Assembly (NCBI GenBank): GCA_964469935.1
Contig: CAYXZQ010000010.1
Location: forward strand, 1 to 42,004
DNA length: 42,004 nt
Origin: CAYXZQ01 sp964469935
GTDB taxonomy: Archaea; Nanobdellota; Nanobdellia; Woesearchaeales; DSVV01
Direction: 5' to 3'
The notes under the pieces were generated by a model that had not been told where the DNA came from, made no database searches, and was given only the letters and a program-made list of their open reading frames with translations. The position numbers and the translations under genes are program-made. Shown here one piece after another: positions 23,982 to 31,122 of this stretch. Positions within the stretch are counted from its first letter, which is position 1, and the number at the start of each line of letters is the position of its first letter.

Positions 23982-26288
23982 ATGGCACTGTTCGACAAGA
24001 ACAAGAAGGTTTGCGGATTCGACATACTCCATGAAGGAGAGGAGGTCGTGCTCTACATATACTGCGACGACTGCAACTATTCACCCTCGATAGAGGACAA
24101 TCCCCTCTGCATGGCAAGGACCATCGAGAAGATAATACAGGCAGGCAGGGTCACGAAGATAATCTTCTCGCAGAAACGCGACTACGAGTACGACAACACC
24201 CAGACCCAGATGCTTGTCGAGATAGCAGAGGTGTTCAAGACCCTCATGAGGCAGAAGAACACCTTCTCTTACCAGGCCTTAAACATCATCCCGGAATGCG
24301 TCAAGTGCATACCCGGCAGGTATTCGGAGATACAGAACGACATATTCAGGCTGATAAAGACAGATCCGATCGGCGCGTACGTCACGACCAGGAGAATCCT
24401 CCGCAGGGAGAGGATAAACTACGACAAGTCCATAGACGAGCAGTGCACAAAATGCATCGCGAGGTACATAGCTGTCCTGGAGTACATAATCAAGCTTCTC
24501 GAGGGAACGAAGCTGATATCCCTCGTCAAGAACGAGCTCTCAGGCTACAAGGTCGGCGACAGGGAGATATACAGGAGCATCTTCAGCCCGATGATAAAGC
24601 CTGACTTCATGTTCACGAAGCTCATGGCCAACTACCCCCAGGACGGGGAGGTCATAGACAATTACACTGTGGCAAATGACACTGAAGTGACCATCTTCAA
24701 GTTCCCCGAATCTGTTCAGATCCTCTACCACGTGGTCCCGCCCGAGTTCAAGCTCTCCGAGGAGAAATACGAGATCCTGGACGTAGCGAGAAAGGTGATG
24801 GCCGAGCACAAGCCAAAGGAGGAGGAATTCACTGACCCCGAACGAATGAGGCAGGTATTCTTCAATGTCGGCCATGACCTCATCGAGGACATAGCCGGAA
24901 GCAGGAAGATAGCGCTGACCTCGAGGGAAGTGGACAAGCTCACGACGATCCTGGTCAGGTACACCGTGGGGTTCGGCCTCATCGAGGTGCTGCTGATGGA
25001 TACGAAGATCCAGGACATCTCGCTGAACAGCCCGATGGGCCAGACTCCGATATTCCTCGTCCATGCGGACTACAATGACTGCGTCACAAACATCATCCCC
25101 ACTAGAAGCGAGGCTGAATCATGGGCATCCAAGCTAAGGATGATATCAGGCAGGCCACTTGACGAGGCAGACCCCATCCTTGACACCGAGCTTGAGCTTC
25201 CGGGAGTCAATACGAGAGTCGCGGTAGTCTCAAAGCCCCTCAACCCGACAGGGCTCGCATACTCTTTCAGGAGGCACAGGGACAGGCCGTGGACCCTCCC
25301 TCTCTTCATAAAGGCGAAGATGCTCACGCCTGTAGCAGCCGGGCTTCTCAGCTTCCTTGTCGACGGGACAAGGACGATGCTCATCGCAGGGACAAGGAGC
25401 GCAGGAAAGAGCAGCCTGCTCTCGAGCCTAATGGTGGAGGTCATGCGCAAGTACAGGATGATAACCATAGAGGACACGCTTGAGCTCCCAACAGGCTCTC
25501 TTCGGAAGCTAGGCTTCAACATCCAGTCGCTCAAGGTGGCCGGAGCGCTCTCGAAAGATACCTCGGAGGTCAGCGCGACCGACGGCATAAGGACCACGCT
25601 CAGGCTCGGCGACTCGGCACTCATCATCGGCGAGGTCAGGAGCAAGGAGGCCATCGCCCTGTACGAGGCCATGAGGGTCGGCGCTGCTGCAAACGTCGTG
25701 GCAGGCACTATACACGGCGAGAGCCCGTACGGAATCTTCGACAGGGTGGTAAACGACATCGGCGTGCCGAAGACCTCGTTCAAGGCGACAGACATCATAG
25801 TCGTCGCAAACCCTGTGAAGTCTGCAGACGGGCTGCATAGGTACAGGAGGATTACGCAGATAACCGAGGTCAGGAAGCACTGGGAGCAAGATCCGCTGTC
25901 AGAGGGCGGTTTCGTAGACCTCATGAAATACGACGCGATAAAGGACGAGCTCACGGTGACTGACGAGATAATCACCGGCAACTCGGACGTACTTAAGACC
26001 ATAGCAAGCAACATCAAGGAGTTCGCGGGAAACTGGGATGCTGTCTGGGACAATGTCCTCCTGCGCGCAAAGACCAAGGAGACACTGGTGGATATCTCAA
26101 TCAAGACAAAGGATCCTGCGATGCTCGAGGCGGAGTTCGTGATAAAGGCAAACGACATATTCCACATCATAAGCGACAAGATCAAGGACGAGCACGGCTT
26201 TCTCGACTCGAACAAGATTTTCTTCCAGTGGAATGAATGGCTGAGAAAAGAAGTGAAAAAGAGGCAGCTTGAGAATAAAAATGGTTGA
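23982..26288 (+). CDS. Type II/IV secretion-type ATPase (TadA/VirB11-like) with N-terminal CxxC pairs
   Basis: 768 residues from ATG 23982, preceded by AGAGGGAAAC; a longer frame from 23850 overlaps the RHH gene and is rejected. The N-terminal 300 residues are unusual and carry three CxxC pairs (C28/C31, C106/C109, C155/C158) that may bind zinc. The core has SREVDKLTTILVRYTVGFGLIE, Walker A GTRSAGKSS (about 470-478), the acidic box ITIEDTLEL, Walker B ALIIGEVRS (about 546-553) and the His box AGTIHGE. These are hexameric motors that power pili, archaella or secretion. About 140 residues follow the core. It is longer than usual PilB/FlaI proteins (about 500-550). It overlaps the next gene by 8 bases. 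Confidence 0.9.
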   Translation: MALFDKNKKVCGFDILHEGEEVVLYIYCDDCNYSPSIEDNPLCMARTIEKIIQAGRVTKIIFSQKRDYEYDNTQTQMLVEIAEVFKTLMRQKNTFSYQALNIIPECVKCIPGRYSEIQNDIFRLIKTDPIGAYVTTRRILRRERINYDKSIDEQCTKCIARYIAVLEYIIKLLEGTKLISLVKNELSGYKVGDREIYRSIFSPMIKPDFMFTKLMANYPQDGEVIDNYTVANDTEVTIFKFPESVQILYHVVPPEFKLSEEKYEILDVARKVMAEHKPKEEEFTDPERMRQVFFNVGHDLIEDIAGSRKIALTSREVDKLTTILVRYTVGFGLIEVLLMDTKIQDISLNSPMGQTPIFLVHADYNDCVTNIIPTRSEAESWASKLRMISGRPLDEADPILDTELELPGVNTRVAVVSKPLNPTGLAYSFRRHRDRPWTLPLFIKAKMLTPVAAGLLSFLVDGTRTMLIAGTRSAGKSSLLSSLMVEVMRKYRMITIEDTLELPTGSLRKLGFNIQSLKVAGALSKDTSEVSATDGIRTTLRLGDSALIIGEVRSKEAIALYEAMRVGAAANVVAGTIHGESPYGIFDRVVNDIGVPKTSFKATDIIVVANPVKSADGLHRYRRITQITEVRKHWEQDPLSEGGFVDLMKYDAIKDELTVTDEIITGNSDVLKTIASNIKEFAGNWDAVWDNVLLRAKTKETLVDISIKTKDPAMLEAEFVIKANDIFHIISDKIKDEHGFLDSNKIFFQWNEWLRKEVKKRQLENKNG

Positions 26289-28509
26289 CAGGGAAATAGA
26301 AGACATCATGCAGAAATACAGGAAGCGCCTGAACGAGGAGCTTGACGGCTCTCCCGGCGGGGGGAACGTCGGCAGCCTCCAGGAAGACGGCGACCAGACA
26401 AGGATAACCTCCATCGAATACGAGAAATTCAAGAATGAGGTTATGCCCGCCCACTTCACTCTCTATGAGAAGATGTGCAACTTCTCCGAGAGGCTGCTCA
26501 AGATGTCCCCTGACAAGAAGAAGGCAGCAGACCTCCAGGAAGCCATCAACACAGCCCATCTAAATGCCACGCCTGCAGGGACGACAAGCCTCTCCATACT
26601 CACGCCGCTCGTATTCATCCTGATAGGGCTGCTCCTGAGCGTCCTCATACCGGCGCTGCAGGGCAACGGCCCGTCGATGTTCTTCATCATCTTCTTCCTC
26701 CTGGCAGGCCTCGGGATAATGATACCCTTCCAGAGGCTTCCGGATTTCCTTGCAAACACCTGGAGGATGAAGGCCTCGAACCAGATGGTCATATCGGTCT
26801 TCTACATAGTCACCTACATGAGGCACACATCGAATCTCGAGCTGGCGCTCGAGTTCGCCTCGAACCACCTCTCCGGACCCCTGGCGCTCGACCTCAGGAA
26901 AGTGCTCTGGGACATCGAGACCGAGAAGTACAGCACCCTCAAGGAATCCCTCGACTCTTATCTTGAGACGTGGAGGAAGTACAACCTGGAGTATATCGAG
27001 GCGATGCATCTGCTTGAGTCCAGCCTTCTGGAGAGTTCCGAGGAGCGGAGGCAGCAGCTGCTCGACAAGTCGCTCGACGTCATCCTTGAAGAGACATACG
27101 AGAAGATGATGCACTATGCCCAGAACCTGAAGAGCCCGATAACGACCCTGCACATGCTGGGAGTGATACTTCCTATACTGGGACTTGTCATCCTCCCGCT
27201 CGCAGTGAACTTCCTGCTCGACGCCCAGGGCAACCCCATGGTGAAATGGTACCACATCGCTCTTCTCTACAACATCATCCTGCCGATAGGGGTGTATTAC
27301 ATGGGCAGGACAATCCTGGTCCAGAGGCCCACCGGCTACGGCGACACAGACATCTCCGAAGACATCCCGGAGCTTTCCAAGTACAAGAAGATGATAATCA
27401 GGCTCGGCCAGAAGGAGATACTGGTCAACCCGCTCTATCTCTGCACCATAATCGCCATCGTCCTGCTGGTGCTTTCCTTTCTTCCTATCATCCTGCATGT
27501 AGCAGGGGTCTCGAACATCGGCTTCGGCCAGGAGAACAGCGCAACGGACTGCGGGCGTGACCATTGTTTCCTGGTCTACAAGTCAGACGAATACGGCAAC
27601 ACGACCGGGCCGTTCGACCTTGCATCATCCATCATCAGCATCCTGTTCCCGCTGTCGTTCGCCCTCTCCATAGGCCTTTATTACAGCATGAAATCCAAGA
27701 ACCTCATGAAGATAAGGGAAGAGGTAAAAAGCCTCGAGAACGAGTTCGCATCTGCCCTGTTCCAGCTCGGAAACAGGCTGGGCGACGGGCTTCCTGCCGA
27801 GATCGCATTCGACAGCACTGCAAGGATAATGCAGGACACTGCCGCAGGCAGGTTCTTCAGGCTGGTGAGCGCAAACATCCAGAAGCTCGGGATGAGCGTG
27901 TCAGCGGCCATCTTCGACAAGAAAGTCGGGGCGATAACCTCGTTCCCGTCCAGAATAATCGACAGCAGCATGAAAGTGCTCATCCAGGCGATCAAGAAAG
28001 GCCCGAAGGTCGCGGCCCAGGCTCTCATCAACATCTCCAGGTACATAAAGGAGATGCACAGGGTGGGCGAGAGGCTCAAGGACCTTCTTGCGGACGTGAT
28101 AGTCTCGATGAGGTCGCAGATAGCGATGATAACCCCTATCATCGCAGGCATCGTGGTCGGCCTGACGTCCATGATAACGAACATCCTCGGGAAGATAGGG
28201 CCCGTGCTCCAGCAGAAGGCGACCGACGACCCGTCGATCTCCGACCAGATACCCCATCTCTTCGGCAATGGCATACCGACATACTATTTCCAGATAATAA
28301 TCGGGCTCTACGTGGTCCAGATAATATACATCCTGACTGTCCTCTCGAACGGCATCGAGAACGGCTCGGACAAGCTCAACGAGGATTACCTGGTAGGCAG
28401 GAACCTGATAAGAAGCAGCCTGATCTACGCCTTCATCTCGATAACCATAATGATAATATTCAATGTCATCGCCAACATGGTCCTCCAGGGGCTCACTGCA
28501 AGCACCTGA
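26281..28509 (+). CDS. TadC/PilC/FlaJ-type membrane platform protein, duplicated
   Basis: 742 residues from ATG 26281 (inside the ATPase 3' end); an in-frame TTG at 26269 is less likely. About 100 cytoplasmic residues come first, then membrane helices near 104-125 and 130-150, two large cytoplasmic helical domains of the T2SSF type, and further helices near 285-340, 380-405, 445-465, 615-635, 665-690 and 710-735. An external loop contains a possible disulfide (CGRDHC). This is the inner-membrane platform that the ATPase turns or pushes in pili and archaella. Such proteins usually have one or two T2SSF domains in about 300-560 residues, so this one is long. Confidence 0.85.
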   Translation: MVDREIEDIMQKYRKRLNEELDGSPGGGNVGSLQEDGDQTRITSIEYEKFKNEVMPAHFTLYEKMCNFSERLLKMSPDKKKAADLQEAINTAHLNATPAGTTSLSILTPLVFILIGLLLSVLIPALQGNGPSMFFIIFFLLAGLGIMIPFQRLPDFLANTWRMKASNQMVISVFYIVTYMRHTSNLELALEFASNHLSGPLALDLRKVLWDIETEKYSTLKESLDSYLETWRKYNLEYIEAMHLLESSLLESSEERRQQLLDKSLDVILEETYEKMMHYAQNLKSPITTLHMLGVILPILGLVILPLAVNFLLDAQGNPMVKWYHIALLYNIILPIGVYYMGRTILVQRPTGYGDTDISEDIPELSKYKKMIIRLGQKEILVNPLYLCTIIAIVLLVLSFLPIILHVAGVSNIGFGQENSATDCGRDHCFLVYKSDEYGNTTGPFDLASSIISILFPLSFALSIGLYYSMKSKNLMKIREEVKSLENEFASALFQLGNRLGDGLPAEIAFDSTARIMQDTAAGRFFRLVSANIQKLGMSVSAAIFDKKVGAITSFPSRIIDSSMKVLIQAIKKGPKVAAQALINISRYIKEMHRVGERLKDLLADVIVSMRSQIAMITPIIAGIVVGLTSMITNILGKIGPVLQQKATDDPSISDQIPHLFGNGIPTYYFQIIIGLYVVQIIYILTVLSNGIENGSDKLNEDYLVGRNLIRSSLIYAFISITIMIIFNVIANMVLQGLTAST

Positions 28510-28697
28510 GGTTCTGCCGCCTTATCTTCTGCTGCCATGCGAATATCTCGATGAACGCGACCTTTCTCGCATACTCATCCCATTCCATGTACTCAGTCTT
28601 TCTCCAAAAGAATCTGATCACCTCTGAGTTTTTTTGCGAGGAATGTTCCAAGAATTTTGATATCTAGATTCTTGATACTCCCTCTCTTGACTGCCAT
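28493..28697 (-). other. Possible continuation of the tiny-ORF cluster (34- and 31-codon frames)
   Basis: After the 41-residue frame, two more short frames can be read on the reverse strand: 28593-28697 (MAVKRGSIKNLDIKILG..., 34 residues) and 28493-28588 (MEWDEYARKVAFIEIF..., 31 residues, open upstream to a GTG). The last overlaps the end of the platform gene by 17 bases. They could be remains of one gene split by frameshifts, or chance. Neither has a clear ribosome-binding site. Confidence 0.25.
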
Positions 28698-28710
28698 TCC
28701 TGTCGCCTTT

Positions 28711-28836
28711 TCAGACGCTTGCAGACGGGCTGAAATCAAGCATGAAGCCCCTGTCGAAATTATCTTCGGTTGCATCATCCATGATCCCCTCGTATATCAT
28801 CCTCAGCTGACGTATCCTTCTCTTCTGCCTGCTCAT
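28711..28836 (-). CDS. Small basic ORF, 41 residues, coupled to the one before
   Basis: Starts MSRQKRRIRQLRMIYEG and ends SPSASV. Its ATG overlaps the stop of the preceding 37-residue frame in ATGA, the same coupling seen between real genes in this window. N terminus strongly basic, then acidic. No family recognised. Confidence 0.4.
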   Translation of the reverse strand: MSRQKRRIRQLRMIYEGIMDDATEDNFDRGFMLDFSPSASV

Positions 28837-28946
28837 ACAGACCACCTCGTGTTTCTGTTGCCTTTCAATGTAATTTCCTTCATCTGGGAGAAGAACAGGT
28901 TTTCCACTGTCTTCTCCGACAGGTCTATTGTCCCGAAAGTCACCAT
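28833..28946 (-). CDS. Small ORF, 37 residues, with strong ribosome-binding site
   Basis: Reads MVTFGTIDLSEKTVENLFF, then a short basic end. Support comes from position: a TATA box (28985-28994), a strong ribosome-binding site GGAGGTGAT at 28951-28959 four bases from the ATG, and coupling to the next frame. No family recognised. It is opposite in strand to the platform gene and divergent from the gene at 29134. Confidence 0.45.
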   Translation of the reverse strand: MVTFGTIDLSEKTVENLFFSQMKEITLKGNRNTRWSV

Positions 28947-28950
28947 AGCA

Positions 28951-28994
28951 ATCACCTCCAATGAATATTAGTATGCCCTGCATCATTTATATAC
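28951..28994 (-). promoter_or_regulatory. TATA box and Shine-Dalgarno of the tiny-ORF cluster
   Basis: Reverse strand GTATATAAAT (28985-28994), then GGAGGTGAT (28951-28959), then ATG at 28946. The spacing suits an archaeal promoter with a short leader. Confidence 0.5.
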
Positions 28995-29006
28995 CTCACA
29001 CAAGGA

Positions 29007-29094
29007 TGTCCAGTGGCTTTTCCAGCCTGCTGGAAATATGGGATAATGCATTAATCTGCAGTATGAACCCAGTGGACAGAACAGAGGTCCACTG
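29007..29094. promoter_or_regulatory. Cluster of palindromes in a divergent promoter region
   Basis: Three elements lie between divergent starts at 28946 and 29134. TGTCCAGTGG (29007-29016) recurs elsewhere in the window. A perfect inverted repeat TTTCCAGC-CT-GCTGGAAA spans 29019-29036. A second, CAGTGGAC (29070-29077) with GTCCACTG (29087-29094), lies just before a TATA-like ATATTTAATAAT near 29100. They look like operator sites. Confidence 0.45.
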
Positions 29095-29133
29095 AACAGA
29101 ATATTTAATAATAGAAGGCTGATTACCAGGCTT

Positions 29134-29424
29134 ATGGGATTTGTGACAGAGTTCAACTGGGTGCTGAAGCTTTCGCCTGAGCAGGGGCTGGACGAAAAGA
29201 AGCTTGGGCAGGGAAAGAGCTATGGTTTCTCGAAAGACGGCTACAGGGTCTATCCAGTGGACATGCCGATCGACCTCCTGAACAACGACCGGGAAGCTGT
29301 CGCGAGAGTCGTTGTTAAAGAGTGCGCGAATTCTGAAGGCAAGACTACCGGGAAGTATGAAGTGCTCAGAGTATATGAAGGCAAAGAGAAACAGATGCTT
29401 TCCAGGTATTGGCAAAAGAAATGA
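29134..29424 (+). CDS. Small conserved-looking protein of unknown function (possibly DUF2584-like)
   Basis: 96 residues, starting MGFVTEFNWVLKLSPEQGLDE, with a central YGFSKDGYRVYPVDMPIDLL. The sequence looks like a small beta-rich domain and I faintly associate it with DUF2584, but this is not secure. No signal peptide or membrane helix. The stop codon lies 4 bases before the tandem repeat array begins. Confidence 0.6.
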   Translation: MGFVTEFNWVLKLSPEQGLDEKKLGQGKSYGFSKDGYRVYPVDMPIDLLNNDREAVARVVVKECANSEGKTTGKYEVLRVYEGKEKQMLSRYWQKK

Positions 29425-29427
29425 AAA

Positions 29428-29796
29428 TGGGGCGACGGGAATTTGTCTTGAGAATCAAAGATTCTCAACCCCTTTCATTCGCTAACGCTCATTCAAGGAA
29501 TCCCGGACAACGAAGAAAAATATCTTACGTGGTATTTCATAGAAATACCACTGGCATGGAATCTTGGTCCAGCTTTTGCCGAGGGCAAAGCCAGAGCGGA
29601 AAAGATGGGGCGACGGGAATTTGTCTTGAGAATCAAAGATTCTCAACCCCTTTCATTCGNNNNNNNNNNNNNNNNNNNNNNNNNNNNNNNNNNNNNNNNN
29701 NNNNNNNNNNNNNNNNNNNNNNNNNNNNNNNNNNNNNNNNNNNNNNNNNNNNNNNNNNNCCAGCTTTTGCCGAGGGCAAAGCCAGAGCGGAAAAGA
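29428..29796 (-). repeat. 178-bp tandem array of split tRNA-Phe 3' ends, interrupted by assembly gap
   Basis: The unit starts at 29428 and again at 29606 (54 identical bases before the N run). The end of a unit reappears at 29760-29796, identical to 29569-29605. Each unit carries the last 17 tRNA bases plus discriminator (reverse of TGGGGCGACGGGAATTTG), then a 53-base insert, then AATCCCGGACA, the other side of the T arm. The rest of the tRNA is absent. The unit has two perfect hairpins (29448-29468, stem 9; 29529-29551, stem 10) and a third imperfect one near 29572-29591. The array runs into the intact tRNA-Phe. No protein-coding sense is seen; the frames across it are artefacts. Confidence 0.8.
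29660..29759. other. Assembly gap of exactly 100 N
   Basis: A run of 100 N inside the tandem array, the usual placeholder for a gap of unknown size. From the 178-base period, the missing length should be 87 bases plus any whole number of 178-base units. Confidence 0.95.
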
Positions 29797-29870
29797 TGGG
29801 GCGACGGGAATTTGAATCCCGGACACCATGGTCTTCAGCCATGTGCTCTCCCAGGCTGAGCTATCGCCCC
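29797..29870 (-). tRNA. tRNA-Phe (GAA)
   Basis: Read on the reverse strand: acceptor GGGGCGA pairs with TCGCCCC, D arm GCTCAGCCTGGGAGAGC, anticodon stem CATGG/CCATG with loop CTGAAGA (anticodon GAA), T arm CGGGA-TTCAAAT-TCCCG, discriminator A. 74 bases, no intron, and CCA is not encoded (next bases TCTTTT). A T-run directly after may end transcription. Its T arm and acceptor are duplicated in the neighbouring tandem array. Confidence 0.95.
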
Positions 29871-29895
29871 ATGTTATATGTGACTCGAGATAATG

Positions 29896-29910
29896 TTTAA
29901 TTTAAATTGT
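29896..29910 (-). promoter_or_regulatory. TATA box for tRNA-Phe
   Basis: Reverse strand ACAATTTAAATTAAA, 26-40 bases upstream of the tRNA 5' end at 29870. Confidence 0.45.
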
Positions 29911-29988
29911 TTTCTGTTTTGAATACAATCTCAGCTATAAATATAGACAGAAAAACCAAGAATAAGCTGAAAAAAATAAAACACCTAC

Positions 29989-30402
29989 CTACTCGATGAT
30001 TTCCTCTTCGACGACTTCCTCTTCAGAGCCTTCCTCGATGGGCTCTTCGGGGCCTTCGCCAGCGGATGCAGGCTTTTCATCAGCTGCAGGCTTCTCTTCA
30101 TTGGCGCCTGCGCCTTTCGAGAGCACCTCGAGCTTGCCGTTCCTTCCGGCGGATATCTGCACTTCGCCCTGCCATTCGTTGGCATAGCCGTCAGTGACCT
30201 TAACCTTGTCACCGACATTTAACATCTCGATCTCATCGTTCCACAATGAGAAATTGCACTTGCCTGAGCTGTCCTGTATGACTGCCGTGCAGACCCTTCC
30301 GGGCTTTCCGAACTTCTGGAACTCCCTCACGTCCCCTTTCTCGATTATCTCGCCTTCGATAACATCAAAACCCTGTCTTGGTTGTAAGTCCTTGATTGCC
30401 AT
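29989..30402 (-). CDS. Single-stranded DNA-binding OB-fold protein (archaeal SSB/RPA-like) with acidic tail
   Basis: 137 residues. One OB fold at about 1-95: IEGEIIEKGDVREFQKFG, VCTAVIQDSSGKCNFSLWND, VGDKVKVTDGYANEWQGEVQIS. It is close in pattern to the crenarchaeal SSB. A linker and a strongly acidic C terminus (EEPIEEGSEEEVVEEEIIE) follow, like the tail by which bacterial SSB binds partner proteins. It would coat single-stranded DNA in replication and repair. RBS GAGGTGT just upstream of ATG 30402; TATA box at about 30434-30444. Confidence 0.85.
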   Translation of the reverse strand: MAIKDLQPRQGFDVIEGEIIEKGDVREFQKFGKPGRVCTAVIQDSSGKCNFSLWNDEIEMLNVGDKVKVTDGYANEWQGEVQISAGRNGKLEVLSKGAGANEEKPAADEKPASAGEGPEEPIEEGSEEEVVEEEIIE

Positions 30403-30433
30403 TATAACACCTCGGTTCAGCGGATTTGGCGGG

Positions 30434-30444
30434 TATATTTAAAG
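30434..30444 (-). promoter_or_regulatory. TATA box for the SSB gene
   Basis: Reverse strand contains CTTTAAATATACC, about 35 bases before ATG 30402; short leader carrying GAGGTGT. Confidence 0.45.
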
Positions 30445-30467
30445 TTTTTGCAAGAATTTCCGGAAAA

Positions 30468-30480
30468 AATTTATATAATC
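30468..30480 (+). promoter_or_regulatory. TATA box for the HD gene at 30500
   Basis: AATTTATATAATC ends 20 bases before ATG 30500; leaderless or nearly so. Confidence 0.45.
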
Positions 30481-30499
30481 CTGCAGCCCGGAGCTCCTG

Positions 30500-31111
30500 A
30501 TGGGGAAATACGAGGAGCTTTACGAATTCTTCAGCATCGCCGGCAGGCTAAAGGAGACCTACAGGTTCGGCGAGGTGCCGGCAATGGCAGGGAAGGAATC
30601 GAGCGCTGACCATTCATGGAGGCTTGCTCTCATGGCCATGGTCCTTGGTGATGAGCTGAAGCTTAAAATTGACGCAGACAGGGCAGTGAGGATAGCGCTT
30701 GTGCACGACATCGCCGAATCTCTTACTGGGGATGTCGACATACGGCTCGTCTATGAGAACAAGATAAGCAAAGAGGAAAAGGAGAAAGAAGAGCGGGCTG
30801 CGATGGAGAAGATGTGCTCAACCCTCGCAGGTGAGCAGAAAGAACTGGTGATGGAGCTCTGGAACGAGTACGAGGAGGCAAAGACTCCGGAAGCCAGGTT
30901 CATCAAGGCCCTTGACAAGATAGAGGGCCTGGCGCACCTTGTCGAGTTCGGCAAGGAAGGTTTCGACATCGCAGAGCTCATCGGGCTCTACGGAAACAAT
31001 GAGGCGGAAAGGTTCCCCGAGCTTATCCCTTTTTTCAGGGTCCTCAAAATTAAGCTGAAAAAGCTGTGCCAAGAAAAAGGCCTTGAATGGAAAAAAGAAT
31101 ATGACCTGTGA
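30500..31111 (+). CDS. HD-domain 5'-deoxynucleotidase-like phosphohydrolase (HDDC2/YfbR type)
   Basis: 203 residues. The metal-binding set is intact: SADHSWRLALMAM (first His), ALVHDIAESLTGD (HD doublet), and IKALDKIEGLAH (later Asp). This group removes phosphate from (deoxy)nucleoside monophosphates. It contrasts with the HD protein at 19290-19859, which has Asn in place of the His of the doublet. Confidence 0.85.
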   Translation: MGKYEELYEFFSIAGRLKETYRFGEVPAMAGKESSADHSWRLALMAMVLGDELKLKIDADRAVRIALVHDIAESLTGDVDIRLVYENKISKEEKEKEERAAMEKMCSTLAGEQKELVMELWNEYEEAKTPEARFIKALDKIEGLAHLVEFGKEGFDIAELIGLYGNNEAERFPELIPFFRVLKIKLKKLCQEKGLEWKKEYDL

Positions 31112-31122
31112 TTGAGGTCAAT

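Noticed and set aside
28625..28632. T7 run as terminator of the platform gene
   Set aside because: It is over 110 bases beyond the stop and within the reverse-strand small ORFs; too weak to call.
27564..28667. 367-residue frame on the forward strand
   Set aside because: It lies inside the TadC-like gene in another frame, is rich in Arg/Gln/His/Pro as shadow frames are, and has no motif.
29428..29659. Additional tRNA genes with T-loop introns
   Set aside because: Only the T arm and acceptor 3' side are present in each unit; the 5' acceptor, D arm and anticodon arm are missing, so they cannot be working tRNAs.
29428..29796. CRISPR array
   Set aside because: The 178-bp unit repeats as a whole with no variable spacers, and no cas gene is near.
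29409..29900. 163-residue frame across the tRNA-adjacent repeat
   Set aside because: It runs through 100 N and the antisense of the tRNA, so it is not a real gene.
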